A stretch of DNA of 64,000 nt from the NCBI RefSeq assembly GCF_040797425.1, contig NZ_JBFNEH010000005.1, forward strand, positions 50,372 through 114,371, written 5' to 3'. Shown piece by piece: positions 42,017 through 50,351 of the stretch. The translations under genes were made by a program, and so were the position numbers. Source of the DNA: Symbiobacterium sp040797425 (GTDB lineage: Bacteria; Bacillota; Sulfobacillia; Symbiobacteriales; Symbiobacteriaceae). The notes beneath the pieces are model-generated. The model saw only the letters and a list, made by a program, of their open reading frames with translations, made no database searches and was not told where the DNA came from. Within the stretch, counting starts at the first letter, position 1; each line of letters starts with the position of its first letter.

Positions 42017-43369
42017 ATGATGTCATACGTGGTCAGGCCGGGCGACACGCTCTGGGCCATCGCCAACCGGCTCGGCGTGGGCCTGCCGCAGCTCCTGGCC
42101 GCCAATCCCCAGCTTCAGAACCCGAACCTGATCTACGTCGGTCAGCGGCTCACGGTGCCGACGGCCGCCGAGTATGTCGTCCAGCCGGGCGACACCTTCT
42201 ACGCGATCGCCCAGCGCTACCGCATCAGTGTGGAGTCCCTGGCGGCGGCCAACCCCCAGATCGAGAATCCGGCCTTGATCCGGCCGGGAATGGTGATCTA
42301 CATCCCCGCCCGTCCGGTACAGCAGTACATCGTGCAGCCCGGCGACACGCTGTGGGCGATTGCCCAGCACTTTGGCACCACGGTGGCGGCGCTGCAGCAG
42401 GCGAACCCGGGCGTCAATCCGTACCAGCTGCGCATCGGCCAGCGGCTGAACCTGCCCGTCTCCAACCAGGGGCAGGAGCAGGAGATCGTGGTGCCCCGCG
42501 AAAACTACGGCTACGACGAGATGATGGCCGACCTGGCCCGGCTGCGCCAGCGGTACCCCTTCATCGAGGTAGGCTCCATCGGGCAGAGCGTGCTGGGCCG
42601 GGACATCCCGGTAGTCCGGCTGGGCACCGGTCCCAAGGAAGTCCACTACAACGGCGCCTTCCACGGCGAGGAGTGGATCACCGCCGTCCTCATGATGAAG
42701 TTCATCGAGGTCTACGCCCGGGCGCAGCAACGGGGGGAGCGGATCGGCAACTTCCACGTGCCCACCCTCTGGAGGCAGACGTCCCTCTACGTGGTGCCCA
42801 TGGTCAACCCCGACGGGGTGGAGATCTCCCAGCACGGGGTCGACCGCTCCAACCCGTACTACGACCTGCTGCTTCAGGCCAACGGCGGTTCCACCAACTT
42901 CCGCACCTGGGCCGCCAACGCCCGGGGGGTGGACCTGAACAACCAATTCCCCGCCAACTGGGAGCGGGAGGCGGCGCGGGGCCCGCGCTCCCCGGCCCCC
43001 CGGAACTACTCCGGAACCGGCCCCCTCACCGAGCCCGAGGCCATCGCCATGGCGGACTTCACCCGGGCGCACGACTTCCGCCTGGTCATCGCGTGGCACA
43101 CCCAGGGCGAGGAGATCTACTGGGGCTACGAGGGGCTAGAGCCGCCGGAGTCCGAGCAGATCACGAACCTGTTCGTGGACATCTCGGGCTACCGGCCAGT
43201 GCGCAACCTGCAGAGCTGGGCCGGGTACAAGGACTGGTTCATCCAGGACTGGCGGCGCCCCGGCTTCACCATCGAGGTGGGGCGGGGCACGAACCCGCTG
43301 CCCATCACGCAGTTCTGGCCCATCTGGAGCCGCACCATCGGCATCATGCTGGCAGGGCTGACGGTGTAG
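42017..43369 (+). CDS. LysM3-M14 peptidoglycan carboxypeptidase (ENP1-like)
   Basis: Peptidase of 450 residues. Three LysM wall-binding repeats (about 3-47, 51-96 and 102-147; YVVRPGDTLWAIANRLGV, YVVQPGDTFYAIAQRYRI, YIVQPGDTLWAIAQHFGT) are followed by an M14 zinc carboxypeptidase domain: GAFHGEEWIT (zinc His and Glu), VPMVNPDGVEI, IAWHTQGEEIYWG (third zinc His) and TIEVGRGTNP (catalytic Glu). The layout matches gamma-D-glutamyl-diaminopimelate endopeptidase I of spore-formers. There is no signal peptide, as in that enzyme. The start is ATG 42017 or 42020 behind GGGAGGGGG. Confidence 0.88.
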   Translation: MMSYVVRPGDTLWAIANRLGVGLPQLLAANPQLQNPNLIYVGQRLTVPTAAEYVVQPGDTFYAIAQRYRISVESLAAANPQIENPALIRPGMVIYIPARPVQQYIVQPGDTLWAIAQHFGTTVAALQQANPGVNPYQLRIGQRLNLPVSNQGQEQEIVVPRENYGYDEMMADLARLRQRYPFIEVGSIGQSVLGRDIPVVRLGTGPKEVHYNGAFHGEEWITAVLMMKFIEVYARAQQRGERIGNFHVPTLWRQTSLYVVPMVNPDGVEISQHGVDRSNPYYDLLLQANGGSTNFRTWAANARGVDLNNQFPANWEREAARGPRSPAPRNYSGTGPLTEPEAIAMADFTRAHDFRLVIAWHTQGEEIYWGYEGLEPPESEQITNLFVDISGYRPVRNLQSWAGYKDWFIQDWRRPGFTIEVGRGTNPLPITQFWPIWSRTIGIMLAGLTV

Positions 43370-43384
43370 ACCGCCAGCCCTTTT
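43355..43384 (+). terminator. Terminator overlapping the peptidase stop codon
   Basis: Stem gggctgacgg / ccgccagccc (one mismatch), 6-base loop that includes part of the TAG stop, then TTTT. Confidence 0.7.
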
Positions 43385-43527
43385 CCGTGCGCTTGATTGT
43401 GGAGACTCCACCCCGGAGCGCGTCCCCGTGAGGCGCACACCGGAGCGCGGCGGCGAGGAGGAGCCTTGCCGGCGGCCGCACCGCCACCGGGCGCGTGCGG
43501 GCGGGGCGGAGCGTCGAGGCGCACCAC

Positions 43528-43557
43528 CCGGGTTCTGCTCCTCCGGAGCAAGCCCGG
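43528..43557 (-). terminator. Terminator of the beta-lactamase-fold gene
   Basis: tgctcc / ggagca inner stem with ccggg / cccgg outer pairs, directly beyond the stop of the minus-strand gene. Confidence 0.5.
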
Positions 43558-43558
43558 T

Positions 43559-44344
43559 TCACCCCGGTCGGGTGAGGGAATCCTCGTACCAGTACACCGC
43601 CTCGGCGATGCGGCCGATGAGCTCCTCGGCCTGCGCCTCCGGCAGCCCTTTGGTGAAGACCGAGATGGCAAACGACCGGGCGGGCGCGTACACCAGCCCG
43701 ATGTCGTGAAACTCGTCGTCGCGGCTGCCGATCTTCGTCGCCGCGACCACGTTCTCGGGCAGGTAGCGGGGGATGCGCTGCCGGAAGACGGCCTCTTCCA
43801 TCCAGCGGATCAGCATGCGGGTGGACTCAGGGGAGAGTCCGGATCGGCCCGAGTCCAGCGCGATCAGCACCTGGTTCATGCCGGAGGGCGTCACCGGGGT
43901 CTCCAGCGGGTCGTAAGCCGGTGCGACGCCGAGCCCCAGCATGTACTGCCGGATCGTGCCGCTGCCGATGTACCGCTCCAGCATGTTGCGGGCGATGTTG
44001 TCCGACACCGTGATCATGAGCTCCAGCAGCCGCCGGACGGAGATCCGGTCGCCGGGCCGGATGGTGGTCTGGAGGATCCCCGTGCCCGCCTGGAAGTCCT
44101 CCGGCTGGTACGCGATGGTCTCGTCCAGGGTGAGCCGGCCATGGTCCACCAGCCAGAGGACGGCCATGGCGATCGGCACCTTGATCGTGCTGGCGGCGTA
44201 GAACTCGGTCGTCGGGTTGAGGCCGGCCGTCCGGCCGGTGATCAGGTCGGTCACGGCCACGCCGATGGTGCCGGGCACCCCGCTCACCGTGCGCTCCAGG
44301 ATTGCCGTCAGATCCGCCGGTCGGAAGGGCTTGAGCCGTGGCAT
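43559..44344 (-). CDS. Class A beta-lactamase-fold serine hydrolase
   Basis: About 261 residues with serine beta-lactamase/transpeptidase motifs: Ser and Lys in AASTIKVPIAMAVL (SxxK), VSDNIARNML (SDN), and KIG in AATKIGSRDDE instead of KTG. No signal peptide is visible, so it may be cytoplasmic or exported in an unrecognised way. The start is probably the second Met (44344), which sits 9 bases after a G run; the first (44353) abuts that run. It could be a true beta-lactamase or a related D,D-peptidase/esterase. Confidence 0.78.
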   Translation of the reverse strand: MPRLKPFRPADLTAILERTVSGVPGTIGVAVTDLITGRTAGLNPTTEFYAASTIKVPIAMAVLWLVDHGRLTLDETIAYQPEDFQAGTGILQTTIRPGDRISVRRLLELMITVSDNIARNMLERYIGSGTIRQYMLGLGVAPAYDPLETPVTPSGMNQVLIALDSGRSGLSPESTRMLIRWMEEAVFRQRIPRYLPENVVAATKIGSRDDEFHDIGLVYAPARSFAISVFTKGLPEAQAEELIGRIAEAVYWYEDSLTRPG

Positions 44345-44409
44345 CCGATTCATCCCCCCGTCGAGCTGCCTGCGGGATTATACGCCGGCAGCCGGGCGGG
44401 ATGGACCGC

Positions 44410-45480
44410 TTATTCGGCGGAAGCCCCGGAAATGGTGAAGTCCGACTCCGCCGTGATCAGGTGAATCCAGGTGGGGCCGGGGGCCAGGAGGGGGAGCTGG
44501 CCGCCCTCCGGCGGGTCGAGGACGAACCCGCCCGCCTCCAGCCGCCACGTGCCCTCGTATTGGTGGCCGGCCACCAGCACCGTCGCCGGGCCGCCGTCCC
44601 AGAGGTAGAGAGTCCAGCCGAGGTCCACGCCCCGGTTGATGCCGCTCACTTCGAAGAAGAGCAGGTTCACCGCCTCCAGGGGCTCGCCGCTCTCGTCGCG
44701 GTGCAGTTCACCGTCCGAGTAGCGAACGTACCGGCCGTCCTCCCAGACCCAGCGGGCCTCGTGCAGGCGGTGCCAGTAGATGTCCACCGCCCGCGCATCG
44801 CCCACGGCCGGGACGGCGGCCATGCGCTCGGTGGTGGGAACGGGCGTCATGTCGATCGAGCGGTCGACCACCGCCTGGTTCAGCAGGTCGGTGGATGTGT
44901 AGAGGTTGTGCGGCGGCTCACGGTCGGCGGTGCGGAAGAAGTAGCCGCCGGCGGTGTAGATTTCATCGAGGTTGCGCGGGCCCCAGGAGGCCTTGAGCAT
45001 GGCCAGGGCCTCTGCACTGCCGCCCGAGTGGGCGAAGGGCGTGTTGTAGGCGTCGGCCATGTCCACGAAGCCCTGCCGGGCGCTGCGCACCGGGCCGATC
45101 TTCGCGGCGGGTGTGGACCAGAAGAGCGTGAAGAAGCGGGTGATCTCGGCCTCGGTGAGCGTCTCCAACACGAGGTCGGCCTGCCTCAGACCGCTCTGGG
45201 GGCGGGCCGAGGGCGAGTTCTCCACCACCACGGCCACAGGTCCCGCCCAGAGTCCTTCCGCCGGTGAGGCCAGCGGATAGACCGGGCCGCCGGTGAGCGT
45301 CGGCGAGGCGGGAACCGGCTCGGGCGCGGGTTCCGGCCCCGGCTCCGGGGCGGGTTCCGCCTCCGGGGTGGGGGCGGCCATTTCTGGCGGTTCGGGCGCC
45401 GGCTCGACGGGGCTGTCCGTCCGCCCGGCGCAGCCTGCGAGTGCGACGAAGATCAACAGCAGGGGCAAAATTCGCTTCAC
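44410..45480 (-). CDS. YerB-type lipoprotein (DUF3048)
   Basis: Secreted lipoprotein of 356 residues, function unknown. The lipobox LAGC closes a signal peptide (VKRILPLLLIFVALAGC). It is followed by a Pro/Glu-rich spacer (PEPAPEP repeats) and a DUF3048 domain: VVENSPSARPQSGLRQADLV, SARQGFVDMADAYNTPFAHSGG and DSGLTLYLWD-like strands. GTG 45480 was chosen because GGGGTGA lies 6 bases before it; TTG 45486 abuts it. It is divergent from an ABC transporter binding protein. Confidence 0.82.
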   Translation of the reverse strand: MKRILPLLLIFVALAGCAGRTDSPVEPAPEPPEMAAPTPEAEPAPEPGPEPAPEPVPASPTLTGGPVYPLASPAEGLWAGPVAVVVENSPSARPQSGLRQADLVLETLTEAEITRFFTLFWSTPAAKIGPVRSARQGFVDMADAYNTPFAHSGGSAEALAMLKASWGPRNLDEIYTAGGYFFRTADREPPHNLYTSTDLLNQAVVDRSIDMTPVPTTERMAAVPAVGDARAVDIYWHRLHEARWVWEDGRYVRYSDGELHRDESGEPLEAVNLLFFEVSGINRGVDLGWTLYLWDGGPATVLVAGHQYEGTWRLEAGGFVLDPPEGGQLPLLAPGPTWIHLITAESDFTISGASAE

Positions 45481-45484
45481 AAAC

Positions 45485-45505
45485 AATCACCCCGCAGAGG
45501 TGATT
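45485..45505. promoter_or_regulatory. Inverted repeat between divergent lipoprotein genes
   Basis: AATCACC-N7-GGTGATT, an exact 7-bp inverted repeat just before the minus-strand start. Confidence 0.35.
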
Positions 45506-45630
45506 CCAGGCCAGGAGGTCGTTCCCCTGCGGGGCGGCGAATCGCAGAGAAAAAGCTGTTGCAATGGATGACCGCCTAGTACAAAATGAGCAAAAGAAAG
45601 AACTCCGATCGGGATTGGGGGAGAGATGAC

Positions 45631-46638
45631 GTGAAGCCCGACCTGAAGTGGACTGCGCTGCTGCTCGCGGGGATGCTGGTGCTCACCCTGGCGCTGGCGG
45701 GCTGCGCCGGTGGGCGTCAGCCGCAGCGCCTCACGCTGTACACCTCGTTCGGGGCCGACCTCTACACGCCGCTGGTGGAGGCCTTCGAGGCCCAGACCGG
45801 CATTGAGGTGGACGTGGTCTTCGGCGGCACCGGGGAACTGTTGCGCCGCCTGGAGGCAGAGCGGGAGAAGCCCGCGGCCGACGTGATGCTCGGCGGCGGC
45901 GCCGAGTCGTTCGAGGCGTACCGGGAACTGTTTGAACCCTACACGGTGAAGGACGACGGGCTGATTCCCGACGCGCTGAAGGCGCCGGACCGGCTCTGGT
46001 ACGGTTTCAACGCCCTGCCCATGGTGATCATGTTCAACAAGGAGCAGGTCGCCGAGTCGAAGCTGCCCCGGGGCTGGGCAGACCTCGCCGACCCGCGCTG
46101 GGAGGGCCGGATCGCGATGGCGGACGCCACCAAGAGCGGCACCGCCTTCGTGCAGTTGGTGACGATGCTCACCCTCTTCGAGGACGACGGCGACCACGGG
46201 TGGAACACGGTCGCAGCGGTGGTCAGGAACGCCCGGATTCTGGGTTCCGCGAGCCTGCCGCCCAAGGGAGTCGACGAGGGGGAGTATGCCCTCGCCCTCA
46301 CCCATGAGAACATCGCCTGGAAATACGCGCAGGCCGGCGGCCCGGTGGGCTGGATCTACCCGGTGGAGGGCACCGCAACCATCCCGGACAGCGTCGCCCT
46401 GGTGAAGGGGGGGCCGAACCCGGCGGCCGCCCGGCGGTTCACGGACTTCCTGTTCTCGCGGGAGGCCCAGCAACTGGCCGCCGAGCAGCTGGGTCTCAGG
46501 GCGAGCCGCACCGACGTGCCGCTGCCAGAGGGCCTCAGCCCCACAGATGAGATCCGCCTGATCACCCTGGACGTCGCCTGGGCCTCGGCCCAGCGGGAGG
46601 AGATCCTGAACCGTTGGAAGGACTTGCTGGCGGAGTGA
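45631..46638 (+). CDS. ABC transporter substrate-binding lipoprotein (iron/Fbp-type)
   Basis: Periplasmic-type binding protein of 335 residues. GTG 45631 gives signal KPDLKWTALLLAG with lipobox LAGC; GGGGGAGAG lies upstream, and the open frame begins earlier at ATG 45586 without a good site. The mature part (LTLYTSFGADLYTPLVEAF, ADVMLGGGAESFEAYRELF, FNALPMVIMFNKEQV) resembles FbpA/AfuA ferric-ion and related thiamine/phosphonate binding proteins. It overlaps the permease gene by 4 bases (GTGA). Substrate inferred, most likely Fe(III). Confidence 0.82.
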   Translation: MKPDLKWTALLLAGMLVLTLALAGCAGGRQPQRLTLYTSFGADLYTPLVEAFEAQTGIEVDVVFGGTGELLRRLEAEREKPAADVMLGGGAESFEAYRELFEPYTVKDDGLIPDALKAPDRLWYGFNALPMVIMFNKEQVAESKLPRGWADLADPRWEGRIAMADATKSGTAFVQLVTMLTLFEDDGDHGWNTVAAVVRNARILGSASLPPKGVDEGEYALALTHENIAWKYAQAGGPVGWIYPVEGTATIPDSVALVKGGPNPAAARRFTDFLFSREAQQLAAEQLGLRASRTDVPLPEGLSPTDEIRLITLDVAWASAQREEILNRWKDLLAE

Positions 46639-48323
46639 TACCGTCCTCCGGCACAACGGACCCGGCCCGCCCTCGCGGCCACCGAGGACCGGCGGGGCTG
46701 GGCAGGCGTAGCCGACCCGGGGATGGTTGGAACTGGGTGGCGCTGACCGTCATCGCATTCCTGGTGCTCTTCCTGCTCTACCCGGTGGCACGGGTCACGG
46801 TCGGCAGCCTCGCTGCGCCGGGCCTCTGGCAGGAGTTCCTGACCCGGGCCTACTACCGGCGCGCCCTGCTGAACAGCCTGCTGCTCTCCCTCGGCGCTAC
46901 GGCGGGCTCCCTCGCACTGGGAGTGCCGCTGGCCGTGCTCACCACCCGGTACAACCTCCCCCTGAAGAGGCTGATCCACACCCTGGCGGTGCTCTCGCTC
47001 CTGTCGCCGCCGTTTATCGGCGCCTACGCCTGGATCACCCTGCTGGGCAGGGCCGGGCTCCTCACGGGGTGGCTGGGGCTGGAAGGCTTCTCGATCTACG
47101 GCCCCGGAGGCGTGCTGCTGGTGATGGTGCTGCATCACTGCGGGTACGTGTTCCTGCTCACGCGGGCCGCCCTGCTGCGCGTCGACCCGGAGGTAGAGGA
47201 GGCGGCCGAGTCGCTGGGTTCTCCCCCCTGGCGGCGGCTGTTGACCGTCACGCTGCCACTGGCCATGCCGGCCATCGCGACCAGCGGGCTCCTGGTGTTC
47301 ACGTCCACGCTGGCCGATTTCGGCACCCCGATGCTGATCGGCGAGGGGCTGCTCACGCTGCCGCTGGTCGCCTACAACGAGTTCCTGAGCGAACTGGGCG
47401 GCAGCACCGGCATGGCCACGGCGGCCAGCCTGGCGCTGCTGCTGTTGGCCCTGCTGGCCCTGGGGGTGCAGACGTGGCTGCTTCGGGGTCGCTCCTACAC
47501 CGGGCGCAGCGTGCGGCGGCAAGAGGTCGCCCCGCTGGGTCCGGCCGGCCGCGTGCTGGGAGCCGCCTTCGGCCTGTTGGTGGCCGGCGCCGCAGCGCTG
47601 CCGCAGGCGGTGGTGCTCGTCAGTTCGGTGCTGCGGACCCGCGGCCCCCGCTTCACGGGCGAGGTGGGGCTCGACAACTACCGGCGGATGTGGGACCAGA
47701 TGGCGGAGGTGGTGGGGCGGACCCTCGCTTACTCCGGAACGGCCGCCGCCACCATGCTGGTGGCGGGTCTGCTGGTGGGGTACGTGCTGGTGCGCAGGCC
47801 GGGCCGGCTGAGCCGCGCCCTGGACGCGCTGCTGGTGCTGGCGCAGATCGTGCCCGGCACAGTGCTCGGCGTCGGGCTGATCCTGGCCTGGGGCCGGCCG
47901 CCCCTCTCCCTGGCCGGGACGGGCGCCATCCTGGTGGTGGCGTACGTTGTGCGCCGCATCGCCTACACCGTGCGGGCGGCCGCGGCCGGGGTGCTGCAAC
48001 TGAGCCCGGAGTTGGAGGAGGCTTCGCTCTCCCTGGGCGTTCCCCAGGGGCCGACCTTCCTCCGGATCACGGCCCGCCTGATCCTGCCCGCCGCCCTCTC
48101 GGGGGCTCTGGTGAGCTGGATTGCCGTCCTCGGTGAACTCTCCAGCACGATCATGCTCTATACCGGTCGGACCGCGACGGTTTCGGTGATGATCTACAAC
48201 CAGGTGCTTACCAACAGCTTCGGCACGGCGGCGGCGCTGGGCTCGCTGCTCATCGGGCTGACGCTGACGGTGCACGGGATCCTCCGCCGCTGGCTGGGGG
48301 AGGAGTCGCTGGGCCACTGGTAG
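46635..48323 (+). CDS. ABC transporter permease, fused two-domain type (FbpB-like)
   Basis: The 562-residue protein has about twelve membrane helices and two BPD_transp_1 halves. Each half carries an EAA loop (VEEAAESLGSPPWRRLLTVTLPLAMPAI and LEEASLSLGVPQGPTFLRITARLILPAAL, split over residues 175-205 and 455-485). GTG 46635 overlaps the preceding stop. The fused permease plus binding protein is the SfuAB/FbpAB layout, but no ATP-binding subunit follows: a terminator and an opposite-strand gene do. Confidence 0.87.
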   Translation: MIPSSGTTDPARPRGHRGPAGLGRRSRPGDGWNWVALTVIAFLVLFLLYPVARVTVGSLAAPGLWQEFLTRAYYRRALLNSLLLSLGATAGSLALGVPLAVLTTRYNLPLKRLIHTLAVLSLLSPPFIGAYAWITLLGRAGLLTGWLGLEGFSIYGPGGVLLVMVLHHCGYVFLLTRAALLRVDPEVEEAAESLGSPPWRRLLTVTLPLAMPAIATSGLLVFTSTLADFGTPMLIGEGLLTLPLVAYNEFLSELGGSTGMATAASLALLLLALLALGVQTWLLRGRSYTGRSVRRQEVAPLGPAGRVLGAAFGLLVAGAAALPQAVVLVSSVLRTRGPRFTGEVGLDNYRRMWDQMAEVVGRTLAYSGTAAATMLVAGLLVGYVLVRRPGRLSRALDALLVLAQIVPGTVLGVGLILAWGRPPLSLAGTGAILVVAYVVRRIAYTVRAAAAGVLQLSPELEEASLSLGVPQGPTFLRITARLILPAALSGALVSWIAVLGELSSTIMLYTGRTATVSVMIYNQVLTNSFGTAAALGSLLIGLTLTVHGILRRWLGEESLGHW

Positions 48324-48334
48324 CAAATCGACAG

Positions 48335-48374
48335 GCGCCCCACACGAACGGCTTGGCCGTGGCGTGTGGGGCGC
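48335..48374. terminator. Long hairpin terminator
   Basis: 12-bp perfect stem (gcgccccacacg / cgtgtggggcgc) capped by an inner acggc / gccgt stem, between convergent genes. Confidence 0.75.
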
Positions 48375-48396
48375 TCGTCTGTGGGGCCTCCGACCG

Positions 48397-50139
48397 TCAG
48401 GGCTGATAGGAACCGATCAGCACGTGCGGGGCGGCGTGCGTGGCGGGCGCCGCCGCAGAGCGGTCCTCGACGGTGATCAGGATGGTGTCGTTGCGGTTCA
48501 GGGGCAGCCCGTCCGCCTGGAAGCGGAAGTTCTCCCCCCAGGCCCGCTCGCAGTAGCCCACCGGGGTCCGCACCTGGCTGCGCTGGTTCACCAGCCAAAC
48601 GCGGTACGCGTTGAACGGCCGCCCGGTGGTGCGGTCGCGGCCCAGGGCCATGGGGCTCGGCAGCCCGCGGAGGGAGAGGGTCAGACTGCCCCGCCGCAGG
48701 TTGAGGGTTGCCAGCCCGGAGGCGCGGGGCGTCATGGGGTGGCGCTGCACCAACGAAACCTGAATCTCCAGCGGGTTGGCGGAGCGCACCCGGGGCGCCG
48801 ACTGCTGGGCGTCGCCGGCGGGGGCGGCGTTCTCGGCGGTGTCGCCGGCGTCGCCCGTGGGGGTCGGCGGCGCGGCGGCCTGGGTGCCGGCCGGCGTGCC
48901 GGGGGTCGGCGGCAGGCCGCCCACAGCGCCGGGCGGGACAGCCGGGGAGGTGAAACCGGCCGGTAGAGTGTCGGACTGAGTCGCCGCACCGGCAGTGGCG
49001 ATGGCGCTCGGGGTGTCCGGCTCCGCACCGGCGACGTCGCGCTCTGCGGCCAGGGCGGGGGTGGCGCCGCCGCTTTCCGCGCCTCGGTCCGCTGCGTCTG
49101 CACTGGTCTGGGTGGCCAGGCCCACGGGGGCGAAGCCGGTGGTGACGGCCACGGCCGCAGCCTCTGCGCGGGCGTCAGCAGGGGCCGGGGCGGCGCCGCT
49201 GTCAGCCTCTGCGGCGGAGGCGCCGCCATTCGGGGCGGGCGCGTACGGGTCCGCAAGCGGCGTGGAGCCTGCACCGGGGATAGCGCCGCCGACCGGGGCA
49301 ACGGCCGCGGCGGAGTCGGTGAGTCCTGCGGCGGTGGACGCGAACGGCGCGGGATGCGGGCCGCTGCCGGCCGGACCGCCGAACCGGGCGGAACCGGCGC
49401 CGCTGCCAGACAGGGCCGCGTTTGCCGTCAGGCCGGCACTCCGGACGAACCCTTCGGAGCCGGTCTCCCGGGCCGGATCCGCGGGCGTCGGTTCCCCGGC
49501 GCCCTGCGACTGCCCGGAGGCGCTCCCGGGGCTGCTGCCGACCTCCAGGGCTGCCGGAGAATCCTCACGCGCCTCACCGCCATCAGGCGCCCAGGGCCCG
49601 TGGGCCGAAGCGCCCGGCACCGCGGGGGACTCGGCCGGCGGCGGAAACCCCGCCCACGACGAGGCCGGAGGGGACGACGCGGCTGTGGCCGTCGACTCCG
49701 AGACGGGTGGCGCAGCCGCCTGCGCGGGCTCCTCCAACCAGATCAGACGTCCCTCCAGCACGGCGATGGCGCCGGAGTGGCTTCCGCCGAAGGGCTCCAC
49801 CGTGACCCGCACCCGCTCGGCCCGCCCGGGCTGCACCACCGAACTCGCCACCACGCGGGTGGCGCAGCCGTGGCCGTCGGGACCCACGTTGAACGCCCCC
49901 AGGCTCACCGCACCCGCGGGTCCCACCAGCCATCCCTCGTAGTAGAACCCCCCGGCCCCGGACCGGTCTGTCAGGGTCTGTCCATTCTCCACGTGCAGGG
50001 TAACGCGGCAGAAACCGGGCCCGCAGCTCACCACGCAGAACCCCTGCATCGGCCTGTCGTGCTGGTAGCGGTGGGCGCGGGCCGGTTTCAGCTCCGCCAG
50101 CCGGGCTGCCGCCAGGCCGGTGGCCAGTGGCTGTGTCAA
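48397..50139 (-). CDS. Two RskA-like domains joined by a ~330-residue Ala/Pro-rich linker, unknown function
   Basis: The 580-residue protein is not recognised as a whole. Residues about 30-145 and about 445-575 each form a beta-rich domain sharing a pattern: YYEGWLVGPAGAVSLGAF / YRVWLVNQRSQ..VGYC, then VRVTVEPFGG / ILITVEDRSA, then VLEGRL / VLIGSY. This resembles the C-terminal RskA (anti-sigma-K) fold. Between them lies a long linker of Ala, Pro, Gly, Ser and acidic residues. No signal peptide or membrane segment is seen. The start is TTG 50139, with GGGAGGGA just upstream on this strand; the frame is open further but without a site. It could be a surface, spore-coat or scaffolding protein. 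Confidence 0.7.
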   Translation of the reverse strand: MTQPLATGLAAARLAELKPARAHRYQHDRPMQGFCVVSCGPGFCRVTLHVENGQTLTDRSGAGGFYYEGWLVGPAGAVSLGAFNVGPDGHGCATRVVASSVVQPGRAERVRVTVEPFGGSHSGAIAVLEGRLIWLEEPAQAAAPPVSESTATAASSPPASSWAGFPPPAESPAVPGASAHGPWAPDGGEAREDSPAALEVGSSPGSASGQSQGAGEPTPADPARETGSEGFVRSAGLTANAALSGSGAGSARFGGPAGSGPHPAPFASTAAGLTDSAAAVAPVGGAIPGAGSTPLADPYAPAPNGGASAAEADSGAAPAPADARAEAAAVAVTTGFAPVGLATQTSADAADRGAESGGATPALAAERDVAGAEPDTPSAIATAGAATQSDTLPAGFTSPAVPPGAVGGLPPTPGTPAGTQAAAPPTPTGDAGDTAENAAPAGDAQQSAPRVRSANPLEIQVSLVQRHPMTPRASGLATLNLRRGSLTLSLRGLPSPMALGRDRTTGRPFNAYRVWLVNQRSQVRTPVGYCERAWGENFRFQADGLPLNRNDTILITVEDRSAAAPATHAAPHVLIGSYQP

Positions 50140-50203
50140 GGTAATTCCCTCCCGTTCACGCGCTTTCTCAGAGACCATATGCGGACAGGGTGGGCGGCAT
50201 GAG

Positions 50204-50287
50204 GTGTGACAGATTTCCGCCGACCGCTCCAAATTCGTCACACGCGGCAGGAGTCTGACAGATTCGATACGAATACAGTGACAGTAC
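50204..50287. promoter_or_regulatory. Operator-like repeats between divergent genes
   Basis: Inverted GTGTGAC (50204-50210) / GTCACAC (50237-50243). TGACAGATT occurs twice (50207, 50256), with TGACAG again at 50279. ATTCG-ATA-CGAAT lies nearby (50262-50274). Confidence 0.4.
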
Positions 50288-50351
50288 AGGCGATCAACAC
50301 GGTTCAGACGGAATGAACCCGGCGCGAGGGGTGCGAGGAAGGAGCGGTGGC

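Noticed and set aside
45559..45585. TTGCAA / TACAAA before the ABC binding-protein gene
   Set aside because: The spacer is only 15 bases and the -10 is weak; not called.
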